Numbered from the stretch's first letter, positions 8,788 to 20,071 are shown. The stretch: DNA of 64,000 bases from Salinibacterium xinjiangense (GCF_014645015.1 NZ_BMLC01000002.1:558001-622000), one strand, 5' to 3'. The notes: generated by a model not told the origin, from the letters alone. Translations and numbers: made by a program.

Positions 8788-10361
8788 ACTGGCTGGTTCC
8801 GCTCGTCGTGCTGGTTCCGCTGATCGGTGCGGCCGCAGCGCTCATCCTCGGCAAGAACCCGTCAGCCCAGCGGATCGTTGCGATCGTCTCCCTCCTGATC
8901 GTGCTGGGCATCGGTGGGACCCTGCTCCATCTCGTCGACACCCAGGGTCCGCTCGCGATGGAGGTCGGCGGTTGGGCCGCGCCCTTCGGCATCGTGCTCG
9001 TGGTCGACAGGCTCGCGGCCCTGATGGTCATCGTCTCGGCCCTGGTGCTGTTGGCAGTACTCGTGTTCTCCGTCGGCCAGGGTCTCGCGGACGGCGACAA
9101 CGAAACCCCTGTGTCGATCTACTATCCGACCTACCTGATCCTTGCCACCGGGGTATTCAACGCTTTTATCGCGGGCGACCTGTTCAACCTGTACGTCGGC
9201 TTCGAGATCCTCCTGGTGGCGAGCTTCGTGCTCATCACCCTCGGAGGAACCGAAGCGCGCATCAGGGCGGGCACCACCTACATCGTGGTCAGCATCGTCT
9301 CGTCGATGCTTTTTCTCGCGTCGATCGCGATGATCTACGCGGCGGTCGGCACGGTCAACATCGCGCAGATCTCGATCAGGATGGCCGACATCCCGATCGA
9401 CGTCCAGGTGATCCTGCACATCATGCTGCTCGTGGCCTTCGGCATCAAGGCGGCCATGTTCCCGCTGTCGTTCTGGTTGCCCGACTCCTACCCGACGGCC
9501 CCGGCTCCTGTGACCGCCGTCTTCGCCGGTTTGCTGACGAAGGTCGGCGTGTACGCGATCATCCGCACGGAGACGATCATCTTCCCCGGCCCCGAGCTGA
9601 ACATCGTGCTCATGGTCGTGGCCTTGCTCACGATGGTCGTCGGCGTGCTCGGAGCGGTGGCCCAGGCCGACATCAAGCGACTGCTGTCGTTCACCCTCGT
9701 CAGCCACATCGGATACATGATCCTCGGGGTATCGCTCGGTTCTGCCCTGGGCACCTCCGCAGCGATCTACTACATCGTGCACCACATCGTCGTCCAGACG
9801 ACCCTGTTCCTGGGGGCGGGGCTGATCGAGCGAGCCGGCGGCAGCACCTCCATCACCAAACTCGGCGGGTTGCTGAAGTCGGCGCCGATCGTGGCCGTGC
9901 TGTTCTTCATTCCCGCTCTGAATCTTGGCGGCATTCCGCCGTTCTCCGGTTTCATCGGCAAGCTCGCCCTGTTCCAGGCGAGTGCTGAGCAGGGCTCGGT
10001 GCTCGCGTATGTGCTTATCGGCGCTGGCGCAATGGTCTCGCTGCTCACGCTGTACGCGCTCATCAGGGTGTGGAACATGGTGTTCTGGAGGCCTGCCCGC
10101 GATGTCGAGGGTTACGAGTCCCCGCTGCTCGACAACGTGACCGAGGCGCCGGGCGGCCGGACTGTGCAGGCGACGAGACGACTCCCCAGGCTGATGATCG
10201 GCGCCACGGCGGGAATGGTCGTGGTGAGTGTCGCACTCACGGTGTTCGCCGGGCCGCTGTTCGCCCTCAGTACCCGCGCTGGCGAGAACCTCGAGGGGCC
10301 GTCCACCTACGTCAACATCGTGTTCCCGGGAACGTCAGAGTCAGGAGGCGACGATGAGTGA
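8784..10361 (+). CDS. mrpD: Mrp antiporter subunit D
   Basis: NuoM/NuoN-like membrane subunit of 525 residues with about 14 helices. Recognisable segments are AFIAGDLFNLYVGFEILLV, KAAMFPLSFWLPDSYPTAP with the key lysine and proline of the antiporter fold, and AVFAGLLTKVGVYAI. It forms the second proton-translocating unit of the complex with MrpA. Its ATG overlaps the mrpC stop (ATGA), and its end overlaps the start of mrpE by eight bases. Confidence 0.96.
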   Translation: MNWLVPLVVLVPLIGAAAALILGKNPSAQRIVAIVSLLIVLGIGGTLLHLVDTQGPLAMEVGGWAAPFGIVLVVDRLAALMVIVSALVLLAVLVFSVGQGLADGDNETPVSIYYPTYLILATGVFNAFIAGDLFNLYVGFEILLVASFVLITLGGTEARIRAGTTYIVVSIVSSMLFLASIAMIYAAVGTVNIAQISIRMADIPIDVQVILHIMLLVAFGIKAAMFPLSFWLPDSYPTAPAPVTAVFAGLLTKVGVYAIIRTETIIFPGPELNIVLMVVALLTMVVGVLGAVAQADIKRLLSFTLVSHIGYMILGVSLGSALGTSAAIYYIVHHIVVQTTLFLGAGLIERAGGSTSITKLGGLLKSAPIVAVLFFIPALNLGGIPPFSGFIGKLALFQASAEQGSVLAYVLIGAGAMVSLLTLYALIRVWNMVFWRPARDVEGYESPLLDNVTEAPGGRTVQATRRLPRLMIGATAGMVVVSVALTVFAGPLFALSTRAGENLEGPSTYVNIVFPGTSESGGDDE

Positions 10362-11013
10362 CCTCGCAACAGACGGCAGCGGCACCGCCGAAATAGGTGA
10401 GCCCGAGCCCGTCGTCCACAGGGAACTCCACTGGCGCATCTGGGTGCAGCTGCCGCTGATCGTGCTGATCGTGCTGCTCTGGATGCTGCTGTGGGGAACG
10501 TTCAGCTTGTTCAGTTTCGTCACCGGAGTCGTCGTGGCGTTCGCGGTGACGAGGGTCTTCTACCTGCCCCCCGTCGAGCTCTCGGGCAGGTTCAACCCGT
10601 TCTGGTTCGCAGTCTTTCTCGGCAGGTTCGCCTTCGACCTCGTCGTCGTCGCCTTCCAGGTCGCCTTCCAGGCGATCGGCCCGAGAGGCATCCGGCGCAA
10701 CAGCGTCATCGCTGTCGATCTCGTGACGCGCTCAGACTTCATCATGACCCTGACCGCTGTCGCCATCTCCCTGATCCCCGGTTCGATCGTGGTGGAGGTG
10801 GATCGCCGCCAGTCGATCCTGTACCTCCACCTTCTCAACGTCGGGGATGACAACGCCGTGACCCGGACACGGCTCAAGGTGTTGTCGGTGGAGCGAAGCC
10901 TCGTTCGGGCCCTGGGCTCTATGGCCGACGTGCGAGACACCGGCGTGCTCGCGAGAAGCGGCCCAGCCGCGGGAATACCGGCGGTTCACCCTCGGGAGGG
11001 AGCAGGGTCATGA
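10354..11013 (+). CDS. mrpE: Mrp antiporter subunit E
   Basis: About 219 residues. An N-terminal soluble stretch of roughly 30 residues is followed by two to three helices (LIVLIVLLWMLLWGTFSLF, FAVFLGRFAFDLVVVAFQVAF) and the family block TLTAVAISLIPGSIVVEVD. The ATG at 10354 has a clear AGGAGG site and lies inside the end of mrpD. MrpE is needed for assembly of the complex in other bacteria. A longer frame starting at 10228 overlaps mrpD and lacks a ribosome site. Confidence 0.94.
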   Translation: MSDLATDGSGTAEIGEPEPVVHRELHWRIWVQLPLIVLIVLLWMLLWGTFSLFSFVTGVVVAFAVTRVFYLPPVELSGRFNPFWFAVFLGRFAFDLVVVAFQVAFQAIGPRGIRRNSVIAVDLVTRSDFIMTLTAVAISLIPGSIVVEVDRRQSILYLHLLNVGDDNAVTRTRLKVLSVERSLVRALGSMADVRDTGVLARSGPAAGIPAVHPREGAGS

Positions 11014-11327
11014 CGAGCATCCTCTATATCGCGGCCACGATCCTGTTCGTCGGGGCGGGGTTGCTTGCGCTGTACAGGATCGTTCGCGGTCCGTCGATCC
11101 TTGACAGGCTGATCGCCTCAGACGTGATGCTGACGACGCTGATGCTCGTGATCGGTGCCGACATGGCGATCAATGGCCATACCCGCAGCATCCCGGTCAT
11201 GCTGGTGCTGTCGGCCATTGCCACCTTCGCCACGGTCTCGGTTACGCGATATGTGTCAAAACAGGACAGGGCGATCACCGGCGTGGAGCGGCAGCCACAA
11301 GATCCGCTGGCGAAAGGCGACTCATGA
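11010..11327 (+). CDS. mrpF: Mrp antiporter subunit F
   Basis: A 105-residue membrane protein with three helices. It carries the family signature YRIVRGPSILDRLIASDVM followed by a helix with GADMAI. The ATG overlaps the mrpE stop (ATGA), and its own stop overlaps mrpG in the same way, so the operon is tightly coupled here. Confidence 0.95.
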   Translation: MTSILYIAATILFVGAGLLALYRIVRGPSILDRLIASDVMLTTLMLVIGADMAINGHTRSIPVMLVLSAIATFATVSVTRYVSKQDRAITGVERQPQDPLAKGDS

Positions 11328-11755
11328 CCTTCGACGACGTACTCGACCTGCTCGCGGCCGTGGGCCTGCTGCTCGGAGCCTTCCTCTCGCTTGCGGCGGG
11401 GGTGGGGCTGGTGAGATTTCCGGATGCCCTCAGCCGCCTTCATGCCGCGACGAAGCCGCAGATCCTCGGGCTGATCTTCATCGTCGCAGCCATCGCGCTG
11501 ATGTCGCGCAGCTGGTCGACACTTCTCGCACTCGCGCCGATCCTCGTCTTCCAGATGCTCACCGCGCCGATCTCGGCTCATATGGTCGGCCGGGCGGGAT
11601 ATCGCACCGGCAACTTCAATGCGGACATTTTGCACGTGGATGAACTCGATGAGGTCATCGAGCGCGCTACCCGGGATTCCGCTGACGGAGCAGCAGCGCC
11701 TTCTGGCGGGGCTTCTGGCGAGCGCACCGACCCTTCCGGCGCTGTACCCTTGTAG
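11324..11755 (+). CDS. mrpG: Mrp antiporter subunit G
   Basis: A 143-residue membrane protein with three helices and the family core [17 protein letters not shown] plus [21 protein letters not shown]. The first 110 residues cover the known family; the rest is a hydrophilic tail rich in Ala, Gly and Ser. It ends the Mrp operon one base before the ilvD start; the tail also holds the apparent ilvD promoter, so this stretch is both coding and regulatory. Confidence 0.94.
   Translation: MTFDDVLDLLAAVGLLLGAFLSLAAGVGLVRFPDALSRLHAATKPQILGLIFIVAAIALMSRSWSTLLALAPILVFQMLTAPISAHMVGRAGYRTGNFNADILHVDELDEVIERATRDSADGAAAPSGGASGERTDPSGAVPL
11745..11750 (+). promoter_or_regulatory. Leaderless -10 box of ilvD inside mrpG
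   Basis: TACCCT lies six bases before the ilvD ATG at 11757, which has no Shine-Dalgarno sequence. The box is within the last codons of mrpG and could let the ilv genes be expressed apart from the antiporter. Confidence 0.5.
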
Positions 11756-11756
11756 T

Positions 11757-13472
11757 ATGCCCCAGGGTCCACAATCACCACAGACGCCTGATCTCAAGCC
11801 GCGCTCACGCACGGTCACCGATGGGATCGAAGCCACCACCTCACGCGGAATGCTGCGCGCCGTCGGCATGGGCGATGCGGACTGGGACAAACCCCAGATC
11901 GGCATTGCGAGCTCGTGGAACGAGATCACGCCCTGCAACCTCTCCCTCGACAGGCTCGCGCAGGCCGCCAAGGAGGGCGTGCACGGCGGCGGCGGATACC
12001 CGCTTCAATTCGGCACGATCTCCGTCTCCGACGGAATCTCGATGGGACACGAGGGGATGCACTTCTCGCTCGTCAGCCGCGAGGTCATCGCAGACTCCGT
12101 CGAGGTCGTCATGCAGGCCGAGCGCCTCGACGGATCAGTGCTGCTCGCCGGCTGCGACAAGTCGATTCCGGGCATGCTCATGGCTGCCGCCCGACTCGAC
12201 CTCGCGTCTGTGTTTCTCTACGCCGGTTCCATTGCGCCCGGCTGGGTGAAGCTCTCGGACGGCACAGAGAAAGACATCACGATCATCGACAGCTTCGAGG
12301 CCGTCGGCGCGGTCAAGGCCGGCAAGATGAGCCTCGAAGACGCTAAGCGCATCGAGTGTGCCTTCGCACCGGGCGAAGGTGCGTGCGGCGGCATGTACAC
12401 GGCAAACACGATGGCGAGCGTCGCTGAGGCCCTCGGAATGTCGCTGCCGGGATCCGCGAGCCCGGCATCCGCCGACCGTCGCCGCGACTACTACGCGCAC
12501 CGCTCGGGTGAGGCGGTCGTGGGCATGCTGGAGCGCGGGCACACGAGCCGCGACATCCTGACCCTGAAGGCTTTCGAGAACGCGATCGCCGTCACGATGG
12601 CGCTAGGCGGTTCGACCAACGTCGTGCTGCACCTGCTTGCCATCGCCTATGAGGCCGAGGTCGCGCTGACCCTCGACGACTTCAACCGGATCGGCGCGAA
12701 GATCCCGCACGTGGGTGACCTCAAGCCATTCGGTAAGTACGTCATGAACGATGTCGATCGTCACGGCGGGCTTCCCGTGCTGATGAAGGCGTTGCTGGAT
12801 GCCGGACTCATGCATGGCGACGTGATGACGGTCACGGGCAGGACGATGGCCGAAAACCTCGCCGAACTGAACCCCGAGCCGCTGGACGGCGAGGTGCTCC
12901 GTACGCTCGACAACCCCATTCACGCCACCGGCGGGATCACAATCCTGAGCGGTTCGATGGCACCGGAGGGTGCCGTCGTGAAGACTGCGGGTTTCGACGC
13001 GGACATCTTCGAGGGGCCGGCTCGTGTCTTCGAGCGCGAACGCGCGGCCCTGGATGCGCTCACCGAGGGCACGATCGAGGCGGGAAGTGTCGTCGTCATC
13101 CGCTACGAGGGCCCGAAGGGCGGTCCGGGCATGCGCGAGATGCTGGCCATCACGGCAGCCATCAAGGGCGCCGGCCTCGGCAAGGATGTATTACTCTTAA
13201 CAGACGGCAGGTTCTCAGGCGGCACAACCGGACTGTGTATCGGCCACATAGCTCCCGAAGCGGTGGACGCAGGTCCCATTGCCTTCGTGCGCGATGGTGA
13301 TCTAATAAGGGTCGATATCGCAGCTCGCTCGCTCGACCTACTTGTCGATACGGCTGAGCTGGAAGCTCGCCGAAATGGCTGGGCTCCCCTTCCTCCCCGC
13401 TACACGCGTGGCGTTCTCGCGAAGTACTCGCGTCTAGTGCACTCAGCAGCCGAGGGTGCGGTGACCGGGTAG
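11757..13472 (+). CDS. ilvD: Dihydroxy-acid dehydratase
   Basis: A 571-residue Fe-S enzyme that dehydrates dihydroxy-isovalerate and dihydroxy-methylvalerate to the keto acids of valine and isoleucine. Cluster and active-site segments seen: [15 protein letters not shown] and [16 protein letters not shown] (three cysteines), GGSTNVVLH, and [16 protein letters not shown]. The ATG at 11757 gives the family's N-terminus ([16 protein letters not shown]). From about residue 478 (13188 on) codon use changes sharply: GTA, TTA, TTA, ACA, AGG, then CTA ATA AGG and more CTA, although the protein sequence stays orthodox. This suggests that the last tenth of the gene was replaced by recombination. Confidence 0.96.
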   Translation: MPQGPQSPQTPDLKPRSRTVTDGIEATTSRGMLRAVGMGDADWDKPQIGIASSWNEITPCNLSLDRLAQAAKEGVHGGGGYPLQFGTISVSDGISMGHEGMHFSLVSREVIADSVEVVMQAERLDGSVLLAGCDKSIPGMLMAAARLDLASVFLYAGSIAPGWVKLSDGTEKDITIIDSFEAVGAVKAGKMSLEDAKRIECAFAPGEGACGGMYTANTMASVAEALGMSLPGSASPASADRRRDYYAHRSGEAVVGMLERGHTSRDILTLKAFENAIAVTMALGGSTNVVLHLLAIAYEAEVALTLDDFNRIGAKIPHVGDLKPFGKYVMNDVDRHGGLPVLMKALLDAGLMHGDVMTVTGRTMAENLAELNPEPLDGEVLRTLDNPIHATGGITILSGSMAPEGAVVKTAGFDADIFEGPARVFERERAALDALTEGTIEAGSVVVIRYEGPKGGPGMREMLAITAAIKGAGLGKDVLLLTDGRFSGGTTGLCIGHIAPEAVDAGPIAFVRDGDLIRVDIAARSLDLLVDTAELEARRNGWAPLPPRYTRGVLAKYSRLVHSAAEGAVTG

Positions 13473-13512
13473 TACCCGCGATCACACCCCGTCCGATTCA
13501 AAGGAATTCACT

Positions 13513-15312
13513 ATGTCCACGGATTCAATGCCGCGGCCGAAGAGTTCGACGTCAGAGTCCCCAGCACCCGAGATCCTGACGGGCTCAGGCGCAATCCTGC
13601 GCTCGCTCGAAAATCTCGGGATCAAGGATGTCTTCGGTCTCCCGGGTGGCGCGATCATGCCCTTCTATGACGAGCTGATGGCCTCCACTGCGGTTCGCCA
13701 CATCCTGGTGCGCCACGAGCAGGGCGCCGGGCACGCTGCCGAAGGCTACGCGTCGTCCTCGGGCAAGATCGGCGTGGCTATCGCAACGTCCGGCCCGGGT
13801 GCCACGAACCTCGTAACGGCGATCGCCGACGCATACATGGACTCGGTGCCGCTGCTGGCTATCACCGGCCAGGTCTTCTCGACCTCCATGGGAACCGACG
13901 CGTTCCAGGAGGTCGACATCTCCGGCATCACTATGCCGATCACGAAGCATTCGTTCCTCGTGACGAGGCCCGAAGACGTGCCGGCGACCCTCGCGGCCGC
14001 GTACCACATCGCGACCACCGGCCGACCAGGACCGGTGCTGGTGGATGTCACGAAAGACTGCCAGCAGAAGAGCGCGCCGTTCATCTGGCCACCGAAGGTC
14101 GACCTGCCCGGGTACCGCCCGGTGGTGAAGGCCCACGGCAAGCAGGTGCAGGCCGCAGCGCAGCTGCTGGTCGAGGCGGAGCGCCCCGTCTTCTATGTCG
14201 GCGGCGGAGTGATCCGTGCCAATGCGTCAGAGGAGCTCTTCGAACTCGCCGAGCGGGTCGGAGCGCCGTTGGTCACGACCCTGATGGCGCGGGGCGCGTT
14301 CCCCGACTCGAACAAGCTGAACCTGGGGATGCCCGGAATGCACGGCACGGTTCCCGCGGTGCTCGCGCTGCAGGAGGCGGACCTCGTCATCTCGCTCGGT
14401 GCGAGATTCGACGACCGGGTCACGGGCAAGCCGAGCGAATTCGCTCCGCTCGCCAAAATCGTGCACGTCGACATCGACCCGGCCGAGATCGGCAAGATCC
14501 GCGCGGCGGATGTGCCGATCGTCGGCGACGCGAAAGCCGTGATCGTTGACCTGAGCGCGGCCTTCGCCGAGGCATCCACATCGACGACCCCGGACTACTC
14601 GGACTGGTGGGTTCGACTCGACGCCCTGAAGGAGCAGTATCCGCTGGGCTACACCATGCCTGACGACGGGCTGCTGTCACCGCAGCAGATCATCGAGCGC
14701 ATTGGCCAGCTGTCGGGTCCGGAGGCGATTTACGCGTCCGGCGTCGGCCAGCACCAGATGTGGGCAGCGCAGTTCATCAAGTACGAGCGGCCGAACGCGT
14801 GGCTGAACTCCGGTGGCGCCGGCACCATGGGCTACGGCGTCCCCGCCGCCATGGGCGCGAAGGTCGCCAATCCCGAGCGTGTCGTCTGGGCGATCGACGG
14901 TGACGGTTGCTTCCAGATGACCAACCAGGAGCTCGCGACCTGCACGATCAACAACATCCCGATCAAGGTCGCGATCATCAACAACTCGTCGCTGGGGATG
15001 GTGCGCCAGTGGCAGACCCTGTTCTACGACGGTCGCCACTCGTTCACCGACCTGAACACCGGCCACGGCACGGCGATGATCCCCGACTTCGTGAAGCTCG
15101 CCGACGCTTACGGGTGCCTCGCGATCCGTGTCACGAAGCAGGAGGAGGTGGATGCCGCGATCCAGCTCGCTCTCGAGACCAACGACAGGCCCGTGGTGAT
15201 CGACTTCATCGTCAGCCGTGACGCGATGGTGTGGCCGATGGTCCCGCAGGGCCTCAGCAACTCCAGTGTGCAATATGCCAGGGATCATGCTCCCGAGTGG
15301 GAAGAGGACTAA
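13513..15312 (+). CDS. ilvB: Acetolactate synthase large (catalytic) subunit
   Basis: A ThDP-dependent enzyme of 599 residues. It condenses pyruvate with pyruvate or 2-oxobutyrate in the first common step of valine, leucine and isoleucine synthesis. Evidence: [14 protein letters not shown], the catalytic glutamate in [15 protein letters not shown], the FAD-binding middle domain ([12 protein letters not shown]), and the ThDP/Mg motif starting [14 protein letters not shown] and ending INN. The ATG at 13513 follows AAAGGA by eight bases. The 40-bp gap to ilvD shows no leader peptide or hairpin. The first 20 residues are a flexible extension. Confidence 0.97.
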   Translation: MSTDSMPRPKSSTSESPAPEILTGSGAILRSLENLGIKDVFGLPGGAIMPFYDELMASTAVRHILVRHEQGAGHAAEGYASSSGKIGVAIATSGPGATNLVTAIADAYMDSVPLLAITGQVFSTSMGTDAFQEVDISGITMPITKHSFLVTRPEDVPATLAAAYHIATTGRPGPVLVDVTKDCQQKSAPFIWPPKVDLPGYRPVVKAHGKQVQAAAQLLVEAERPVFYVGGGVIRANASEELFELAERVGAPLVTTLMARGAFPDSNKLNLGMPGMHGTVPAVLALQEADLVISLGARFDDRVTGKPSEFAPLAKIVHVDIDPAEIGKIRAADVPIVGDAKAVIVDLSAAFAEASTSTTPDYSDWWVRLDALKEQYPLGYTMPDDGLLSPQQIIERIGQLSGPEAIYASGVGQHQMWAAQFIKYERPNAWLNSGGAGTMGYGVPAAMGAKVANPERVVWAIDGDGCFQMTNQELATCTINNIPIKVAIINNSSLGMVRQWQTLFYDGRHSFTDLNTGHGTAMIPDFVKLADAYGCLAIRVTKQEEVDAAIQLALETNDRPVVIDFIVSRDAMVWPMVPQGLSNSSVQYARDHAPEWEED

Positions 15313-16884
<1,572 letters not shown>

Positions 16885-16899
16885 GCTCACGTTTCGTCG

Positions 16900-16927
16900 A
16901 ACGGCCCGGTCTTCGGATCGGGCCGTT
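16900..16927 (+). terminator. Hairpin terminator of the ilv operon
   Basis: AACGGCCCG and CGGGCCGTT pair perfectly around a ten-base loop (GTCTTCGGAT), 15 bases after the ilvC stop. There is only a short pyrimidine stretch after it, as is usual in high-GC actinobacteria. Confidence 0.8.
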
Positions 16928-16955
16928 CCTGCGTTGCCCGCCCCTGAGCCTCGTC

Positions 16956-17041
16956 TTCCGAAATGACGGAAGCTGCGCACTGCAGGCCACCGTTGGCGTG
17001 GCCATCGGCGCGTTTGACGCCGGATCTCCGTCATTTCGGAA
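16956..17041. repeat. Inverted-arm intergenic element, copy 2
   Basis: Left arm TTCCGAAATGACGGA (16956-16970) and right arm TCCGTCATTTCGGAA (17027-17041) are identical to those of the copy at 4489. The 56-bp interior is different. It lies between the convergent ends of ilvC and the amidohydrolase. Confidence 0.85.
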
Positions 17042-17049
17042 GGACGGGT

Positions 17050-17077
17050 GCGGGGTGCGGGGTGCGGGGTGCGGGGT
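17050..17077. repeat. Four tandem GCGGGGT heptamers
   Basis: Four perfect copies of GCGGGGT, preceded by one degenerate copy (GACGGGT), directly after inverted-arm element 2 and 36 bp before the amidohydrolase stop codon. Such an array is prone to slippage and G-rich enough to form a four-strand structure on one strand. Confidence 0.8.
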
Positions 17078-17113
17078 ATGGCGGGATGCCATACGTTGTG
17101 AAAGTGGAAGCCG

Positions 17114-18478
17114 TCAGGCTGGCCAGCCGTGCTGGGCGGCGATGGCGGGTAGCTGCTCGTGCACCTTCGCCGTGGCCTCGGCCGCGAGAGGGCTCGTCGA
17201 TATGCCGTTCTCGTTGACGAGGCGGCCACCCACGTATACCTGTTTCAGGTTGCGCAGGCTCGACGACAGCACGTAGTTGTCGATCGGATGCCACAGCGGT
17301 CCCATATCGGGGGAGCGGGGGTCGACCACGACGAAGTCGGCGAACTTGCCCGGTTCGAGACTGCCCACGCGGTCGGCGATGCCGAGCACCTGCGCTGAAC
17401 CGAGGGTGTGCATCCTGAGCATGTCGGCCGGGGACATCGCGTTCGGATCGCCCGTCGCGGCGCGCTGCTGGTAGATGCCGATCCGCATGTTCTGCCAGGG
17501 ATCTGAGATGTCGGTGCAGGCCTGGTCGTCGAGGCCGACACCGATCGTCATGCCCTTCTCGCGCATCCGGGGAAGATCGGCGATGCCGGAAGCCAGGCGA
17601 CCGTTCGAGGCCGGCTGCCACGACATCCCGCTTCCCGCGGACGCAGCGCGATCGATGATCTCCGCGGTGGTCTGGATGAAGTGACCGAAGACCAGCGATG
17701 GCCCGAGTGCGTCGGCCTCCGCGTACCACTCGAACTTTGACCGTTGAAGCTCCACCTCCTCCCGGGTCTCCAGGAAGTGCGCCTGGTTGATCACGCCGAA
17801 CCGGCGCATCGCCTCCACCTCGAGCTCGGCGGCATCCCGACGGGGTGACCACTGCACGGCCCCGAACACGGCAGAGCCGAGCATCTGTGACGGATCGGCC
17901 CGGGCGTCGTGGGCGACGACGGCGGCGAAACGCTCGAAGATCTCGTCGTCACTGCCGACCGTGACATCCATTCCGACGGCATTGATGTATCGGATGCCAC
18001 TGTCGGCCTTCGCATCGGCCTGGCGCAGCACATAGTCGATGTCGCGCAGGACGCCGTTGCCGCTGCGCACGCCGTCGATCATCGGCACCCAGCTCAGGCG
18101 CGGATCGGTGAAGTCAAACGCGGTCGTCACGCCGTTGGAGAGAAAGTCGAGAGAACCGTGAAGGCTCGACCAGTAAATGTTCTCGGCGCTCGCGTTCGCG
18201 GTAAACCCCAGCATCGAGTCGCACCAGCCATACAGCGTCGCATCGACGCCGAGGCCGCGCAATCCACTCGTGAAGAGATGGCTGTGGGATGACACGAACC
18301 CGGGCGCCACGAACGAGCCGCCCACATCGAGCACCTCGGCCGCCTCGACCCGTGGCGGGGTACCGGAGCCGACAGAGTCGATGCGCCCATCGTCGGCGAC
18401 GAGCATCCACCCCTCGTCGATCACGTCGGGTCCGACAGGGGCGATAGTGATGAGCCTGGCATTGGTCACGAGCAGCAT
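17114..18478 (-). CDS. Metal-dependent amidohydrolase (chlorohydrolase/cytosine deaminase-like)
   Basis: About 454 residues of the amidohydrolase superfamily. Seen: the small beta-sandwich start (MLLVTNARLITIAP), metal motif HSHLFTSGLRG (H-x-H), NQAHFLETREE for the third histidine, FGHFIQT for the fourth, and GVGLDDQACTD for the metal aspartate. It probably deaminates or hydrolyses a heterocyclic amine; the substrate cannot be read from the sequence. The frame is open further upstream, but the ATG at 18478 starts the domain and has CAGAAT six bases before it. Divergent from a Pr6Pr membrane protein. Confidence 0.88.
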   Translation of the reverse strand: MLLVTNARLITIAPVGPDVIDEGWMLVADDGRIDSVGSGTPPRVEAAEVLDVGGSFVAPGFVSSHSHLFTSGLRGLGVDATLYGWCDSMLGFTANASAENIYWSSLHGSLDFLSNGVTTAFDFTDPRLSWVPMIDGVRSGNGVLRDIDYVLRQADAKADSGIRYINAVGMDVTVGSDDEIFERFAAVVAHDARADPSQMLGSAVFGAVQWSPRRDAAELEVEAMRRFGVINQAHFLETREEVELQRSKFEWYAEADALGPSLVFGHFIQTTAEIIDRAASAGSGMSWQPASNGRLASGIADLPRMREKGMTIGVGLDDQACTDISDPWQNMRIGIYQQRAATGDPNAMSPADMLRMHTLGSAQVLGIADRVGSLEPGKFADFVVVDPRSPDMGPLWHPIDNYVLSSSLRNLKQVYVGGRLVNENGISTSPLAAEATAKVHEQLPAIAAQHGWPA

Positions 18479-18484
18479 GACTCG

Positions 18485-18490
18485 ATTCTG
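18485..18490 (-). promoter_or_regulatory. Leaderless -10 box of the amidohydrolase
   Basis: CAGAAT on the minus strand, six bases before the ATG at 18478; no ribosome site is present. Confidence 0.4.
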
Positions 18491-18565
18491 CACCAGCCAG
18501 ATGTCGTGCGCGTTACCGGCTGTTTCCTGCATCGCGTTGCAGCGCACGACAGGCGGGTGACCCGG

Positions 18566-18571
18566 TAATCT
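18566..18571 (+). promoter_or_regulatory. Leaderless -10 box of the Pr6Pr gene
   Basis: TAATCT lies six bases before the GTG at 18578, again without a ribosome site. Confidence 0.45.
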
Positions 18572-18577
18572 GGGCGC

Positions 18578-19231
18578 GTGCCAGAGACGCCGCCCGCCCG
18601 CCGCATCGTCGGAATCCTGCGCCTCGCAGCAGGCCTCACGCTCGCCGTGGCTTTGGCCTTTCAGATCATCGAGAAGGTGGCCAATAACGACATGGTGGCT
18701 CATGAGTACTTCAGCTACTTCACCGTCCAGTCGTCGATGATCGCTGTCGTCGCGCTGGTCTTCGGCGGTATCGTGGCGCTGCGCCTGCCCATCGACACCG
18801 TGCTGTACACGATGGTGCAGATGTCGGTGTTCTCCTACGCGGTCGTCACCGCGGTCGTGTACAACGTGCTGCTCCGGGGAATCCCCGAAGAGGGCTTCAT
18901 CGAATCGCGGTGGCCGGGCGAACTCATGCATGTCTGGATTCCGCTATTCATCGCGCTCGACTGGTTCGTCTCGCCAGGCCGTCCCGCCCTGCGCTGGACA
19001 GGGCTCAGGTTCGTCGTCATTTACCCGCTCGCGTGGCTGGCGTTCACCATGCTGCGCGGAGCGGCCACAGGCTGGTTCCCGTATCCATTCCTGGAGCCAT
19101 CGACCGGGGTGCTGAGCATCGCGGTCTACGTGATCGGGATCTCCGTGTTCATCGTCGGACTCGCCTCCATCGCGATCGCCTGGAGCCGTGTGCGGGCGCG
19201 TGAGCGTGAACGAGCGACGTTGGCGGCCTGA
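18578..19231 (+). CDS. Pr6Pr-family integral membrane protein
   Basis: A 217-residue protein with six predicted helices. Family marks are HEYFSYFTVQSSMIA, TAVVYNVLLRG, LMHVWIPLFIALDW and GWFPYPFLEP. Its biochemical role is unknown in the family. Start GTG 18578 with a TAATCT box. A second, clearly related copy (same EYFSYFT and ALDW blocks) is encoded at 22214-22918, so the two flank the ABC exporter module between them. Confidence 0.85.
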   Translation: MPETPPARRIVGILRLAAGLTLAVALAFQIIEKVANNDMVAHEYFSYFTVQSSMIAVVALVFGGIVALRLPIDTVLYTMVQMSVFSYAVVTAVVYNVLLRGIPEEGFIESRWPGELMHVWIPLFIALDWFVSPGRPALRWTGLRFVVIYPLAWLAFTMLRGAATGWFPYPFLEPSTGVLSIAVYVIGISVFIVGLASIAIAWSRVRARERERATLAA

Positions 19232-19234
19232 GGG

Positions 19235-20071
19235 TCAGCTCAGCACGTCTTTGGTGGCGAAGCGCCCGTAAGCAAGCGTGCCAAAGACAGCAATGTAGCC
19301 CAGCTGCAGCAGCGCGTTGCTCTGGAATGAGTCGAACGAGATCGGGCTCGTGAGCAGGTCGGCGATCCCCAGCCAGTAGTGGCTGAACAGCCAGGGATGC
19401 AGCCAGGCGAGCTGCGGAAGGACATCCAGGATCTGGGATGCCGCGGAGAGCACGATCGTCGCCGCCATCGCCCCGACGGGCACCGTGGTGAGGGTCGACA
19501 GGAACAGCCCGATCGCGCTCAGCCCGAGCATAGACATCGAGACGTAGGCGATAAGCAGCAGGCAACGGACGGCGTATTCTGCCCCGTCGATCGTGTCGCC
19601 GGACAGCAGGGTCACGGGTCGCACGGGGAATAGTGCTGCCCCGATCGCGACACCGGCGATGACCACGATGGCGGTGGCCGCGAGACAGAAGGCGGCGGCG
19701 CCCGCATACTTCACCAGCAAGAGCCGCAGGCGACCGGCAGGCGAAATGAGGAGGTAGCGCAGGGTGCCCAGATTCGCTTCACCGGCGATCGTGTCCCCGG
19801 CGACAACTCCGACGGTCAATGGCAGGAAGAGGGGAATCGATACCGTGAGCGCGGTGAGCGCCACGAACAGCCCGTTCTCGCTGATGCTCGCAAGAAACGC
19901 AGGCCCACGGCCCGAGGTGTTGCTTGACAGCCGCACGGCCACGGCGATCAGGATGGGGACCGCGGCTAGCGCGAGCAGCATGGCCTGGTTGCGTCTGCGG
20001 CGGAACACGATGGTGATCTCAGACCCGAGCAGCGCCAAACCCAGGTTGCGGCGGGTGTCACTCTGCGACAT
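19235..20071 (-). CDS. ABC-2 type transporter permease
   Basis: A 278-residue membrane protein with about six helices and the family core VVAGDTIAGEANLGTLRYLLISP. It is the membrane half of an ABC exporter whose ATPase gene overlaps it upstream. The ATG at 20071 starts MSQSDTRRNLGLALLG and lies inside the end of the ATPase gene (14-bp overlap). The exported substrate is unknown; the gene order LolA-like protein, ATPase, permease suggests cell-envelope or drug export. Confidence 0.88.
   Translation of the reverse strand: MSQSDTRRNLGLALLGSEITIVFRRRRNQAMLLALAAVPILIAVAVRLSSNTSGRGPAFLASISENGLFVALTALTVSIPLFLPLTVGVVAGDTIAGEANLGTLRYLLISPAGRLRLLLVKYAGAAAFCLAATAIVVIAGVAIGAALFPVRPVTLLSGDTIDGAEYAVRCLLLIAYVSMSMLGLSAIGLFLSTLTTVPVGAMAATIVLSAASQILDVLPQLAWLHPWLFSHYWLGIADLLTSPISFDSFQSNALLQLGYIAVFGTLAYGRFATKDVLS

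Noticed and set aside
13473-13512. Possible leader peptide or attenuator between ilvD and ilvB
   Set aside because: The gap is only 40 bp, with no run of Ile, Val or Leu codons and no hairpin.
18479-18931. Upstream extension of the amidohydrolase frame
   Set aside because: It lies opposite the Pr6Pr gene and has no similarity to the amidohydrolase N-terminus, which starts properly at ATG 18478.
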